A DNA stretch of 64,000 nt from Polyangium mundeleinium. Lineage in GTDB: Bacteria; Myxococcota_A; Polyangia; Polyangiales; Polyangiaceae. Within the stretch, counting starts at the first letter, position 1, and every line of letters begins with the position of its first letter. Under the pieces are notes generated by a model. That model was given only the letters and a program-made list of their open reading frames with translations, was not told where the DNA came from and did not search any database. The stretch is from assembly GCF_028369105.1 (NCBI RefSeq), contig NZ_JAQNDO010000001.1, forward strand, positions 8,464,501 to 8,528,500. The letters run 5' to 3'. A program made the position numbers and the translations under genes. This document shows, in pieces, positions 27,594 to 36,872 of the stretch.

Positions 27594-30500
27594 ATGCGTT
27601 CCCGCGCAAAAAGCCGAATCTCGCTCGCGTTCCTGATCAGCCTCCCGCTCGCCGCCTTCGCGACGGGCTGTTCCGACGACTCGTCGACGACCACCGGCAC
27701 GACAAACCCCGCAGGCAGCGGCGGCTCCGGCGGAATCGGCGGTTCCGGCGGGATCGGAGGCATGGGCGGCGCCGGCGGCATGGGCGGCTCCGGCGGCTCC
27801 GGCGGACAGGAAGAGATGCGCGGCCCGGTCTCGTTCACCACGATGCCGGTGCTCGTCGCGCGCGTCGGCGACCCCTACGTGTACGCGTCACAGGCCGTCC
27901 AGGAAAACGCCCTGCCCGGCGATACGATCACCTACACACTCGCGAGCAAACCCGACGGCATGCAGGTCGGCCCCGCGACGGGCGAAGTCACGTGGACGCC
28001 CGCCGCCGGCCAGGAAGGGCCGCAAATCGTCTCGCTCGTGGCCACCGGCCCCGACGGGCAGAGCGCGAAACAGGACTACACGATCGAGGTCGAGCCGGCC
28101 GTCAACATCCTCGGCATGCAACCGGCCGCCGGCAGCGCCGCGGGCGGCGAGCTCGTCACGATCAGCGGGTATGGCTTCGTCGGCGCCATCGGCGTCCTCT
28201 TCGGCAACGTCCCGGCCGCCGACGTCATGGTCCTCGACGACGGCACCCTCAGCGTCACCACGCCCGCCGCCGTCGCCCGCACCCGCACCGTCACGGTCAC
28301 CATCAACGGCCAACCCCAAGCCACGTTCTCCCCGGGCTTCACCCACCTTCCCGTCGCCGCGTCGACCGACGTCACCCAGGCCAAACTCTCCTCCACGCTG
28401 AAGGTCCAGGGCCTCGGCTTCGATCCGGCGTCTGTCGAGGCAAACCAGCTCGCGATCCCGGGCCGCAGCGGCACGCGCCGCAAGATCGTCACGAACCAGG
28501 CGGCCTCCGGCGACCTCGCCTTCGCGCTCGGCGTCGGCAACTCCGAGTCCACGCTCGCGACCGGCGCCGTCGCCATCGAGATCAACGGCCTCCGCTCGAA
28601 CTGGCTCCCCCTCACGATCACCGACGCGTCGATCCCCGCCGAGCTCGCGGTCACAGGCTTCGACGCGGCCCACGCGCCCGGCGAGAGCATCACCCTCACG
28701 GGCGCCGGCTTCGTCGGCCTCCAGCCTGCGGATCTCGCCGTCACCTTCTCCGGCGCTGCCGCGCCTGCGACCGTCACCTCGATCAACGCGGCCGGCACGC
28801 AGGCCGTCGTGACCGTCCCCGCGGACGCCGTCACCGGCCCGATCCACCTCGCTGCCACGGGCCGCCTGCCCGCGCGAAGCTACGTCGCCGCCACGATCAC
28901 CGGCACCACGCCCGTGCTCTCCGTGCTCGACACGACCCCGGCCGGCGGCGCGCCCGGCAGCGCGCTCGTCCTCCGCGGGTCGGGCTTCGCCCCGGGCGCC
29001 GCGATGAACAAGGTCACGTTCGACGGCGTGGAAGCCGTCGTCCTCTCCGCGGAGCCCCATCGGCTCGTCGTCGAGGTCCCCGCGGTCGACTTCGGCCCGG
29101 CCGAGATCCTGATCGATTCGGCCGGACAAACCACGAACGCCGGCGTCTTCGGCGTCACGGGGGATTACACGATCCTCGCCGGCGGCGGCCCCGAGGAGAC
29201 CGAGATCGGCGACGGCGCGGATCCCTTGCTCGCCTCGATCGAAGGCGAGTTCGTCACGACCGACGCGGCCAACAACTATTACATCGCCGATCGCAAGCGC
29301 GTCCGCGTCCTCAACAACAGCTCTGCGCCCGTCACGATGTTCGGCAAGACGATCCAGCCGAAGACCATCCAGACCGTCGCGCAAGCGCCCGAGGGCGTCG
29401 GCTCCGTCGCGATCCACCCCGTCACGCAGGACGCGTATTTCGCCACGGGCTTCCGCATCTTCCGCGCCAAGCGCACCGACGGCACCATCACGGACTACGC
29501 CGGCACCGCGTCGAGCGGCAACGGCGGCAACGGCGGAAATCGCCTCAGCGCGAGCTTCAACGGCATCAGCGACCTCGCCTTCACGGCCGACGGCTCCATC
29601 CTGCTCGTCGCGGACAACAACAACGGCACGATCCGCGCGATCAACACCACGGGCACGGCAACGACGGCCTGGGGCGTCACGATCGCGGCCGACGCGGTTG
29701 ATCAGATCGCGAACCCCGGCGTCGTCAACCCGCTCACCGTCACCCTCGACGCCGAGGGCAGCATCTACACGGCAACCTCGCTCCAGGTCCGCAAGATCCC
29801 TGCGAACCGCCCGCCGGCCGGCGATCCGATGTACGCCGAGAGCCTGCACCTCGCGGGCGGCGGCAACAATTCGAGCCTGCCCGCCGAGGGCTGCCCTGCG
29901 ATCACCACATCGCTCGGCGTCAACCGCGGCGCCGTCGTCGATCCAGTCCGCGGCGACCTGCTCATTGGCAGCCGCCACGGCCTCGTGCGCCGCGTTCGCC
30001 CTGCCGGCGGCAGCCAAGCGATCGCGCTCGACGAGAGCGACTGCATCGATTTCGTCGCCGGGAGCTGGACCGCCGGCAAGGCCATCCCGAACGCCGGATA
30101 CGCGGGTGACGGCGGCCCTGCCAAGAGCGCCGCGTTCGCGCTCTTCTCGCGCCCCTTCGTCGATCGGAACGGCTCGCTCCTCGTCCTCACCGAGGGCCGC
30201 CTGCGCCGCGTCCTCTTCGACGCCGCGGGGAATCCGGGCCTCGTCGAAGCCGTCGCCGGCATCGGCCCCAGCAAGGTCGACAATCTCCCCGGGCTCTCCC
30301 TCCGCGCGCTGAACAGCCTGAGCTCCATCCGCGTCGACGCGGCGAACAACCGCTACGTCTACACCTCGGATGCGCGCGTCGTGGCGCAGGATCGCACGAC
30401 GAACCTGCTCACGACCCTCGCGGGCACGGGCTACACCGGCAACACCATCGGCCCGAACGGCATGGCCACGACCTCCGATCTCGCCACCCTGCGCGGCGTC

Positions 30501-31280
30501 GAGCTCGCGGGCGACGCGCTTTATCTGCTCGAAGCGAGCTTGCCGCGCGTCGCGAAGGTCGACCTCGCGACGGGCCTGCTGTCCGTCGTCGCGGGCGACG
30601 GCCGCGCCGCCACGACCGCCGAACAGCAGGCCGCGGGACTCGCTGCGACCTCGCGCGTCGCCATCAACACGGGCGCGGGCAAGGCGGTCGTCGGCCCGAG
30701 CGGCGCGCTCTACTTCGCCGATTCGAGCTACCTCCGCATCATCAACGTCACGAACCAGCCCATCACCACCTTCGGCGTCACGCTCCAGCCCGGCTACATC
30801 GACGACGTTCCGCTCAGCCTCGGCCCGAACATCAGCGGCGTCGCCTTCGCGCCGAACGGCGATCTTTACGTCGCCTCGTACGATTCGAACGCCGTGCGCC
30901 GCGTCCCTGCCGCGGGCCCCTTCACGGCGGAAAACGTCATCTCCGGCGACAGCCAGCGGTATGGCGTCGCCAAACCCGGCGCCCTCTCCGACCTGCGCCT
31001 CAACCGCCCGAGCGACATCACCTTCCTCCCCACGGGCGAGCTCGTCATCGCGAACGACTTCGGCCACACGCTCGTCGTCGTCGAGCCCGACACGAATGGC
31101 GCGATCGGGCCTTCGAGCCTCTTCGCGCACGTCTTCGGCAGCGGCGCGCCGGGCCGCCTCGCGAGCGAGGGCGCGCCGCCCCTCTCCGTCGCGCCGCGCG
31201 GCGTCCGCGCCGTCACCGTCGATGGAAAGGACCTCGTCCTCATCGCTGGTGAGCGCGTGGTCCGACTGGCGACCCCTTGA
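27594..31280 (+). CDS. Large lipoprotein with IPT/TIG domains and NHL-type repeats
   Basis: 1228 residues. The lipoprotein signal ends in FATGC at about residue 26, followed by a Gly-rich linker. A putative Ig-like module (about 80-160) precedes IPT/TIG-type domains at about 163-240, 345-440 and 440-522 (for example SGYGFVGAIGVLFGN, TGAGFVGLQPADLAV and RGSGFAPGA). The rest is a series of NHL-like beta-propeller units (for example YAGTASSGNGGNGG, DLAFTADGSILLVADNNNG, DGAVVDPVRGDLLIG). The layout suggests an outer-surface binding or adhesion protein. The ATG at 27594 follows a GGAGGAG Shine-Dalgarno sequence 10 bases upstream. Its last 41 bases overlap the convergent beta-helix gene. Confidence 0.9.
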   Translation: MRSRAKSRISLAFLISLPLAAFATGCSDDSSTTTGTTNPAGSGGSGGIGGSGGIGGMGGAGGMGGSGGSGGQEEMRGPVSFTTMPVLVARVGDPYVYASQAVQENALPGDTITYTLASKPDGMQVGPATGEVTWTPAAGQEGPQIVSLVATGPDGQSAKQDYTIEVEPAVNILGMQPAAGSAAGGELVTISGYGFVGAIGVLFGNVPAADVMVLDDGTLSVTTPAAVARTRTVTVTINGQPQATFSPGFTHLPVAASTDVTQAKLSSTLKVQGLGFDPASVEANQLAIPGRSGTRRKIVTNQAASGDLAFALGVGNSESTLATGAVAIEINGLRSNWLPLTITDASIPAELAVTGFDAAHAPGESITLTGAGFVGLQPADLAVTFSGAAAPATVTSINAAGTQAVVTVPADAVTGPIHLAATGRLPARSYVAATITGTTPVLSVLDTTPAGGAPGSALVLRGSGFAPGAAMNKVTFDGVEAVVLSAEPHRLVVEVPAVDFGPAEILIDSAGQTTNAGVFGVTGDYTILAGGGPEETEIGDGADPLLASIEGEFVTTDAANNYYIADRKRVRVLNNSSAPVTMFGKTIQPKTIQTVAQAPEGVGSVAIHPVTQDAYFATGFRIFRAKRTDGTITDYAGTASSGNGGNGGNRLSASFNGISDLAFTADGSILLVADNNNGTIRAINTTGTATTAWGVTIAADAVDQIANPGVVNPLTVTLDAEGSIYTATSLQVRKIPANRPPAGDPMYAESLHLAGGGNNSSLPAEGCPAITTSLGVNRGAVVDPVRGDLLIGSRHGLVRRVRPAGGSQAIALDESDCIDFVAGSWTAGKAIPNAGYAGDGGPAKSAAFALFSRPFVDRNGSLLVLTEGRLRRVLFDAAGNPGLVEAVAGIGPSKVDNLPGLSLRALNSLSSIRVDAANNRYVYTSDARVVAQDRTTNLLTTLAGTGYTGNTIGPNGMATTSDLATLRGVELAGDALYLLEASLPRVAKVDLATGLLSVVAGDGRAATTAEQQAAGLAATSRVAINTGAGKAVVGPSGALYFADSSYLRIINVTNQPITTFGVTLQPGYIDDVPLSLGPNISGVAFAPNGDLYVASYDSNAVRRVPAAGPFTAENVISGDSQRYGVAKPGALSDLRLNRPSDITFLPTGELVIANDFGHTLVVVEPDTNGAIGPSSLFAHVFGSGAPGRLASEGAPPLSVAPRGVRAVTVDGKDLVLIAGERVVRLATP

Positions 31281-32772
31281 TCCCCGGGGCCTCCGAGGGC
31301 GCCACCTCGCAGGCCCCGATGCTGTGCCCCTTCTCCCGCCGCATGCGTGATTTCCCCATGAAATCCTGGTGCTCGTCCACCGGATCCGCCGTCGCGGCCC
31401 GCGCCGCCGGCGACGCGGGCAAGAGCGTGTAATCGCCCCGCGACGGATCCACGAAGAGCCGCGCGAGCGGCAGGGAGAGCGAATGCCCGTCCTTGCCGAG
31501 CTGCTTTCGCCAATCGGAGAGCGACCGCACCTGATCGCCGATCGCCACCCGATCGAGGACGTTCCCGTCGCTCTCCACGAGCTTCGCGTCCTTCTCCGTC
31601 ACGAGCTCGAGCCCCGCGCGGCGCGCGTCGCGGTGGAACAGGATGTTGTTCCGCACCACGTTCGGCCCCGCGCTCAATCGGAGCTGCAGCGCGTTTCGCG
31701 CCCCCTCGGGCATCACCACCGTGTTGTGCACGATCGAGAGCCCCTTCGGACCGGCACGCCCGTCCCCGTCTTCCTCCGCGTCCTGCTCCATTCCGTCGGC
31801 GTCGCCGAAGGCCACGATGCCCGACGCTGCATTGTCGTAGAGCACGTTCCCTTGCACGATCGAGTCCTGCACGCCGTCGAGGTTGATCCCCGCGCCTTTC
31901 CGCTTCTTGTTGTTCGCGAGCGCGCCCCCGCCGTTGCCGAAGATCAGGTTCCGCTCGATGGCGGCGCCGGTCACGAGCCCGTCGGCCACACCATCGTAAA
32001 AACTCTTGCCGTACTTGTCCGTCTCGGGCCGCTCGCGCATGTCGGCGTTGATCTGGACGCCGCAGCCGTCGTTTTCGCGCAGCACGTTTGCGCGGATCGC
32101 GGGCCGGTCGCCGCTGTTCGACAGATAGATGCCGTGCTCGCGCCGGCTCCGCCGGATCTCGTTGTTCTCGACCGTCATGTCGTCCGCGAACGACGAAAAG
32201 ATCCCCCACCGCCCGTTGTCGAGGAACGTCCCGTTCCGGATCGTCACGTTCGTCCCGTAAAACACGGCCACCGCGGCGCGCGGCGCGCCGTGCGACGAGA
32301 TCCCGTCGAGGACGACGTGGTGGGATTTCCGTAGAATGATATTATCCCGACAAGCGTTCTGGTTCTTGCAATTCGGGTCCGGCCGGACGAGCGCGCGCCT
32401 GCCGACCGCGAAAATCGTGATGGGCCGGCCCGGCTCGCCTCTCAGCCCGTCCACGGTGAAGCGCGCGTATTCCCCGTCTTCCACGAGCAGCACGTCGCCC
32501 GGCGCCGTCGCGAGGGAAATGCCTCGCTGGATCTCCCGGCACGGATTGCGCTCCGAGCAATCGTTTGCGTCTCGTCCGGACGGCGATACCCGGAATCGCC
32601 GCCCGCCCGGAGGCGGGGCCGGCCTCACCCTCGCGGGCCCGACCGACGCGAGGCTCTGCATTCGCGGCGGCCCGGACAGCGCCTCGGCCGACGTGCCGTG
32701 ATCCTCGGGCGAAGCCGGGCGCGAGCACGCGAGCAGCAAGACAAGCGGAGCGGCGCCCAAGAAAACACGCAT
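31240..32772 (-). CDS. Right-handed parallel beta-helix lipoprotein
   Basis: 510 residues from an ATG at 32772, where MRVFLGAAPLVLLLACSRP gives a short lipoprotein signal with lipobox LLLAC. The open frame upstream lacks any signal. The mature part contains FRVSPSGRDANDCSERNPC and then about ten turns of a parallel beta-helix with the theme NVTIRNGTFLDNGRWGIF and ENNEIRRS, as in pectate-lyase-like (NosD/PbH1) proteins. Catalytic residues of polysaccharide lyases are not evident, so binding to or cleavage of a polysaccharide is only a possibility. The 3' end overlaps the convergent IPT/NHL gene by 41 bases. Confidence 0.88.
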   Translation of the reverse strand: MRVFLGAAPLVLLLACSRPASPEDHGTSAEALSGPPRMQSLASVGPARVRPAPPPGGRRFRVSPSGRDANDCSERNPCREIQRGISLATAPGDVLLVEDGEYARFTVDGLRGEPGRPITIFAVGRRALVRPDPNCKNQNACRDNIILRKSHHVVLDGISSHGAPRAAVAVFYGTNVTIRNGTFLDNGRWGIFSSFADDMTVENNEIRRSRREHGIYLSNSGDRPAIRANVLRENDGCGVQINADMRERPETDKYGKSFYDGVADGLVTGAAIERNLIFGNGGGALANNKKRKGAGINLDGVQDSIVQGNVLYDNAASGIVAFGDADGMEQDAEEDGDGRAGPKGLSIVHNTVVMPEGARNALQLRLSAGPNVVRNNILFHRDARRAGLELVTEKDAKLVESDGNVLDRVAIGDQVRSLSDWRKQLGKDGHSLSLPLARLFVDPSRGDYTLLPASPAARAATADPVDEHQDFMGKSRMRREKGHSIGACEVAPSEAPGIKGSPVGPRAHQR

Positions 32773-33102
32773 GAACAGCACCTCCGCGTGAGTCCATGAA
32801 AGGTAGCGCCCGCATTCGACCCCGTCACGACGAATTGCGAGACTACACACAATCCTGGCCGCTTCGGACACGCGGGAGACCGCCCCGAACGGGATGGGTT
32901 CGTCCCGAGCGGGGGTTGGGGGCGCAGCTCGGCTTGTCCGAGCGTAGCCCCCAAGCGTTGAATGCGTACTCTGACTCACCTCGCCTGCCTGGACGAACCC
33001 CCTTCGGACCCCCTCGACCTCGGCCTTCGATGCGCCTAGACTCGCGCCGCCTCGTCAGGGGACGCGGCATCCAACCATTTCCAATTCTCCCTGGAGTCAG
33101 CC
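32773..33102. other. 330-bp intergenic region between divergent genes
   Basis: This spacer separates the beta-helix lipoprotein and the YkgJ-type gene and should hold both promoters. I see no strong inverted repeat and no gene with a good start and homology in it. Confidence 0.35.
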
Positions 33103-33516
33103 GTGGCTGCCGGACGAACGCGCGTTCAATACGATTGCACCAAGTGCGTGGCATTTTGCTGCTCCATCTACGAGCGCGTCGAGGTGACGGCCCGGGACGT
33201 CAAGCGGCTCGCCTCCCATTTCGGCCTCACCCCCGAGGTCGCCGAGAAACGCTTCACCGTCCACCGCTTCGGCGGCCGCATCCTTCGCCGCAAGAAAGAT
33301 CCTTTCTTCGGCAGGTCCTGCAAATTCCTCCACCCCGAGACGCGCGGCTGCACCATCTACGAGGGCCGCCCCCAGGCCTGCCGCGAATACCCCGGCAAGA
33401 GCCGCTGCGGTTACTACGACGTCCTCCAATTCGAACGCGAAATCCAGGACGACCCCACCATCGTCCCCATCGTCCGCCTCACCTTCAAGAAACAGCTCCG
33501 CGACGCGGACCGCTGA
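33103..33516 (+). CDS. YkgJ-type Cys-cluster protein (putative metal-binding)
   Basis: 137 residues from a GTG at 33103. The Cys pattern of the YkgJ/UPF0153 zinc/iron-chelating family is present: CTKCVAFCCS near residue 12, then CKFLHPETRGCTIYEGRPQACREYPG at about 74-99 (given in pieces; key residues are the Cys of each segment), and a Cys in SRCGYYD. These proteins coordinate a metal, probably an iron-sulfur or zinc centre, and their function is generally unknown. The protein is soluble and short. It lies 196 bases upstream of the first vgrG but does not appear to belong to that island, given the spacing and the hairpin between them. Confidence 0.85.
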   Translation: MAAGRTRVQYDCTKCVAFCCSIYERVEVTARDVKRLASHFGLTPEVAEKRFTVHRFGGRILRRKKDPFFGRSCKFLHPETRGCTIYEGRPQACREYPGKSRCGYYDVLQFEREIQDDPTIVPIVRLTFKKQLRDADR

Positions 33517-33545
33517 TCCCGCCGATCCCCTTCCGCCTCGGCATG

Positions 33546-33579
33546 CCGGACCACGGCCCCCGCGCGATGGGGGTCCCGG
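33546..33579. terminator. Candidate hairpin downstream of the YkgJ-type gene
   Basis: ccgg...ccccc-gcgcgat-ggggg...ccgg forms an interrupted GC stem 30 bases past the stop codon. There is no T run directly after it, so termination is uncertain; it is a plausible boundary of the type VI island. Confidence 0.3.
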
Positions 33580-33712
33580 CCACGCCAATCTACACCGCCG
33601 GCAGCATTTTTCACGGATAGCGCCTTCCATCAGCATGACGCGGGGTGTCGATATGCCTTTGCGTAACTCGGCCCTCTTGCATGTCTCGCCCGCCTTTCCG
33701 TAGGCTGGGCCA

Positions 33713-35557
33713 ATGGCGATCCTCGATCTCTCCTTCGAGTCCGGCGAGCAGAGCCTCTCGGTGCGGCACTTCTCGGTGCACGAGGGCATCTCGACGCTCT
33801 TCAGCGCCAACGTCGTCGCGCGCTCGCCGAAGGAAGACATCGACCTCGAATCGCTCGTCGGCAAGGCCGGCGGCCTGCTCGCGATTGGCAACTTGAACGT
33901 GCCGCGCGGCTGGACCGGCGTCGTCAGCCACGCCGAGCAGATCGACGTCGAGCCGCCGACGGGCACCTCGCTCGGGCTCTCCACCTACCTCGTCCGGATC
34001 GTGCCCACGATGTGGCTGCTCACGCAGCGCAAGGGCAACCGCATCTTCCAGAAGATGTCGATCCCCGACATCGTGAAGAAGGTCCTCGGCGAGTACGGCA
34101 TCGAGCCGAAGGAGAAGCTCACCGAGCCGCACCCCGAGCACGAGTACCGCGTCCAATACGGCGAGACCGATTTCGCCTTCGTGAGCCGCCTGCTCGAAGA
34201 AGAAGGCATCTCGTACTGGTTCGGCCAGGTCCTCAAGGGCAACAACGTCGCGAGCGAGCTGCACCTCGCCGACGCGCCCACGCGCGGCGAAGCGCGCAAG
34301 CCCATCCGCCACGCGGAGAACCCGAACCAGCCGGGCAACAACGAGTGGATCTGCCGCGTCCACCTCGCGCACCAGGTCCGCCCCGGCGCCGCGATGATCC
34401 GCGACTACGACTTCGAAAAACCCAAGTTCCTCCTCCGCGGCGAGGCCGAGAAGGCCAAGAAGGAGGACTTCTACGAGCAATACGTCTACGAGCACGGCGC
34501 CTTCACCGACGACAAAGAGGGCAAGCGCCGCGCGGACATCCTCCTCGAAGCCGAGCGCCGCACGAAGCGCGTCGTGTCGTACGAGGCGAACGCCTTCGAT
34601 CTCGCGCCGGGCGTGATCTTCAGCATCGACAACCACCCGCGCGAGGACCTCGATCCGGGCAAGAAGCTGCTCGTCCTCGAAGCGCTCCACGAAGGCACGC
34701 CCGACGGCGAGTGGACGCTCTCCGGCGAGGCCACGTTCGTCGACGTGCCGCATCGTCCCGCGCAGCGCACGACGCGCCCCAAGATCAACGGCCTGCAGAG
34801 CGCGTTTGTCGTCGGCCCGAAGGGCGAGGAGATCTACACCGACGAGTACGGCCGTGTGCGCGTGCAGTTCCACTGGGATCGCGACGGCAAGTACGACGAG
34901 ACCTCGACCTGCTGGATCCGCGTGAGCCAGGGCTGGGCCGGCGCCGCGTACGGCATGATGACGATCCCGCGCATCGGCCAGGAGGTCCTCGTCGGCTTCT
35001 GGGAGGGCAACCCGGACGAACCCGTCATCGTCGGCCGCCTCTACAACGGCAAGAACCGCGTCCCGTACAAGCTGCCCGACGAGAAGACGAAGAGCACCTG
35101 GAAGACGAACAGCTCGCCGACGACCGGCGGCTTCAACGAGATCATGTTCGAGGACAAGGCGGGCAAGGAGCTCTTCTTCGTCCAGGCGCAGCGTGATCTC
35201 TCGAAGCTCGTCAAGCGCAACGAGACCGAACGCACCGGCGCGAACCGCACGATGGTCGTCGGGGCAAACCGATCGAGCGTCGTCGGCGCCGTCGACACCA
35301 CGCTCGTCGGATCGAAGTACACGCTCGTCATGGCCAAACCCAAGGATCTCAAGGTCGAGGCCATGGGCAGCCCCGACGTCGAGAAGCAGGAGACCATGAT
35401 CGAGATGGTCGACGGCAAGATCACGCTGACGACAGGCAAGGCCACCATCGTGCTCGACGGAGCCACGATCTCGCTCAAGGCCGACGGGGACATCAACCTC
35501 AAGGCCGGCGGCGAAGTCGTCATCCACGGCGGCCCGTTCGTGAAGATCAACTGCTAG
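33713..35557 (+). CDS. vgrG: VgrG spike protein, type VI secretion (first copy)
   Basis: 614 residues, the normal VgrG length without a C-terminal effector. The gp27-like N-terminal part has YRVQYGETDFAFVSRLLEEEG (in pieces; key residues Y, E and the LLEEEGISYWF segment) at about 144-175. The gp5-like OB fold has YGRVRVQFHWDRDG and SCWIRVSQGWAG-type sequence (here TCWIRVSQGWAGAAYG) at about 378-425. The C-terminal beta-spike repeats end in KINC. VgrG trimers form the tip of the type VI needle and carry effectors. It starts the tightly packed island and is followed 9 bases later by a PAAR gene, its expected partner. No tss core gene is nearby, so the machine must be encoded elsewhere. Confidence 0.95.
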   Translation: MAILDLSFESGEQSLSVRHFSVHEGISTLFSANVVARSPKEDIDLESLVGKAGGLLAIGNLNVPRGWTGVVSHAEQIDVEPPTGTSLGLSTYLVRIVPTMWLLTQRKGNRIFQKMSIPDIVKKVLGEYGIEPKEKLTEPHPEHEYRVQYGETDFAFVSRLLEEEGISYWFGQVLKGNNVASELHLADAPTRGEARKPIRHAENPNQPGNNEWICRVHLAHQVRPGAAMIRDYDFEKPKFLLRGEAEKAKKEDFYEQYVYEHGAFTDDKEGKRRADILLEAERRTKRVVSYEANAFDLAPGVIFSIDNHPREDLDPGKKLLVLEALHEGTPDGEWTLSGEATFVDVPHRPAQRTTRPKINGLQSAFVVGPKGEEIYTDEYGRVRVQFHWDRDGKYDETSTCWIRVSQGWAGAAYGMMTIPRIGQEVLVGFWEGNPDEPVIVGRLYNGKNRVPYKLPDEKTKSTWKTNSSPTTGGFNEIMFEDKAGKELFFVQAQRDLSKLVKRNETERTGANRTMVVGANRSSVVGAVDTTLVGSKYTLVMAKPKDLKVEAMGSPDVEKQETMIEMVDGKITLTTGKATIVLDGATISLKADGDINLKAGGEVVIHGGPFVKINC

Positions 35558-35566
35558 GAGCCCGCC

Positions 35567-36856
35567 ATGCCGCAAGCCGCACGCAAAGGTGATCTGACGG
35601 TGCACGGCGGCGTGATCGCCGAAGGTTCGCCCGACGTCACCATCGGCGGGATGGCCGCCGCGCGCCTCCTCGACAAACACGTCTGCCCGCTGCACGGCCC
35701 TGGGCCCGTCACGCAGACCTCGCTCACGGTCTTCATCAACAAGGTCGGCGCTGCGCGCGTGGGCGACGCGTGCACCTGCATGATTCCCTCCACCGCCTTG
35801 GGCGGCGGCAGCGGGGACAAACCCGAGCAGGCGAAGTGGACCTTCAAAGCGGACGGGGCCGCGACGAAGGAAAACAAGTACGCCACCGACGGCGAAGACT
35901 ACAGCGAGAAGTCGCTGCGCGACGCCTGGGACAAGGCGAACAACAAGGCTGGCGACAAGGCCATCGACCAGGTCGTGAACGGCCGCGATCCGAAGGACCA
36001 GGCGTGGAAGCCCAAGGTCGCGGTCGGCGCCAACAAGGAGCTCTGGAGCGCGAGCACGGTCCCGAAGGGCCCCGACGGCAAACCCGTCGACAACTACGCG
36101 CAGTTCTTCTCGGGCTCGACGAAGGGTTCGTACGGGGCAAACGCCGAGTTCGAAGGCGTTCGCAACATGAAGGCGAACGCCGGCGGCAAGGCCGAGGTCG
36201 AAGGCTCGCTCTTCGCGGCCTCGGGCAAGGCCGGCGACGCGAAGGGCTGGGGCGAGGTCTCCGGCGAAGCGAAGGTCCTCACGGCGAAGGCCGACGCGGC
36301 CGCAGGCATCCAGGCCGAGGTCAAGGACGGCAAACTCGAGTCCGCGTACGCAGAGGCGTCCGCGGGCGCGGGCGCGTCGGTCGTCGAGGGCAAGGTCGCG
36401 GGCAAGAAGACGTTCACGATCCCGCTCGTGAACCTCGACGTCAGCATCGGCGGCGAGGCTTCGGGCGCGCTGCTCACGGCGGAGGCGCGCGCGAGCGCGT
36501 TCGCGGGCTACCGCGACGGCAAACTCCGCATGGGGTTCGGCGCGAAGGTCGGCGCGCTGCTCGCGGGCCTCGGCTTCAAGTTCAACATCGAGATCGGCCC
36601 GGCCGAACAGAAGAAGGAGCCCCCGAAGGCGCCCGGCGTCCCCGGCGTCGCGGGCATCGATCCGATCGCGATCGGCTGCATGACCGTGCTCATCGGCGGT
36701 GTGCCGCCGCCGTACATGCCCGGCGCGCCCCCGCCCGATCAACCGCCGGGGGTCATCGTCGACGCGGTCGGCATCCGCAACAAATCCCAGGCGCTGACGC
36801 TCAAGGCTGCGAAACGCGCGGCTGCGCCGTTCACGCCGATCAAGTGCGACTTCTGA
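35567..36856 (+). CDS. PAAR-domain protein with long C-terminal region of unknown function
   Basis: 429 residues. The N-terminal about 95 residues are a PAAR (DUF4150-like) tip domain: GSPDVTIGGMAAARLLD, HGPGPV and INKVGAARVGD. After a charged stretch, residues about 180-345 have an alternating Ala-x-Ala-x composition with Gly-rich segments (for example GAGASVVEGKVAGKK), a pattern often seen in polymorphic toxins, perhaps a translocation or pore-forming part. The end (about 375-429) holds hydrophobic Pro-rich sequence and a closing KCDF. No nuclease or protease signature was found. It sits between vgrG and the adaptor gene, so it is the tip cap and a possible effector. Confidence 0.85.
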   Translation: MPQAARKGDLTVHGGVIAEGSPDVTIGGMAAARLLDKHVCPLHGPGPVTQTSLTVFINKVGAARVGDACTCMIPSTALGGGSGDKPEQAKWTFKADGAATKENKYATDGEDYSEKSLRDAWDKANNKAGDKAIDQVVNGRDPKDQAWKPKVAVGANKELWSASTVPKGPDGKPVDNYAQFFSGSTKGSYGANAEFEGVRNMKANAGGKAEVEGSLFAASGKAGDAKGWGEVSGEAKVLTAKADAAAGIQAEVKDGKLESAYAEASAGAGASVVEGKVAGKKTFTIPLVNLDVSIGGEASGALLTAEARASAFAGYRDGKLRMGFGAKVGALLAGLGFKFNIEIGPAEQKKEPPKAPGVPGVAGIDPIAIGCMTVLIGGVPPPYMPGAPPPDQPPGVIVDAVGIRNKSQALTLKAAKRAAAPFTPIKCDF

Positions 36857-36872
36857 GGGGGAACGAGGCTCG

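Noticed and set aside
27888-31130. Long minus-strand open frame opposite the IPT/NHL gene
   Set aside because: It is antisense to a gene with signal peptide and domain motifs; the translation is low-complexity Arg/Asp/Gly.
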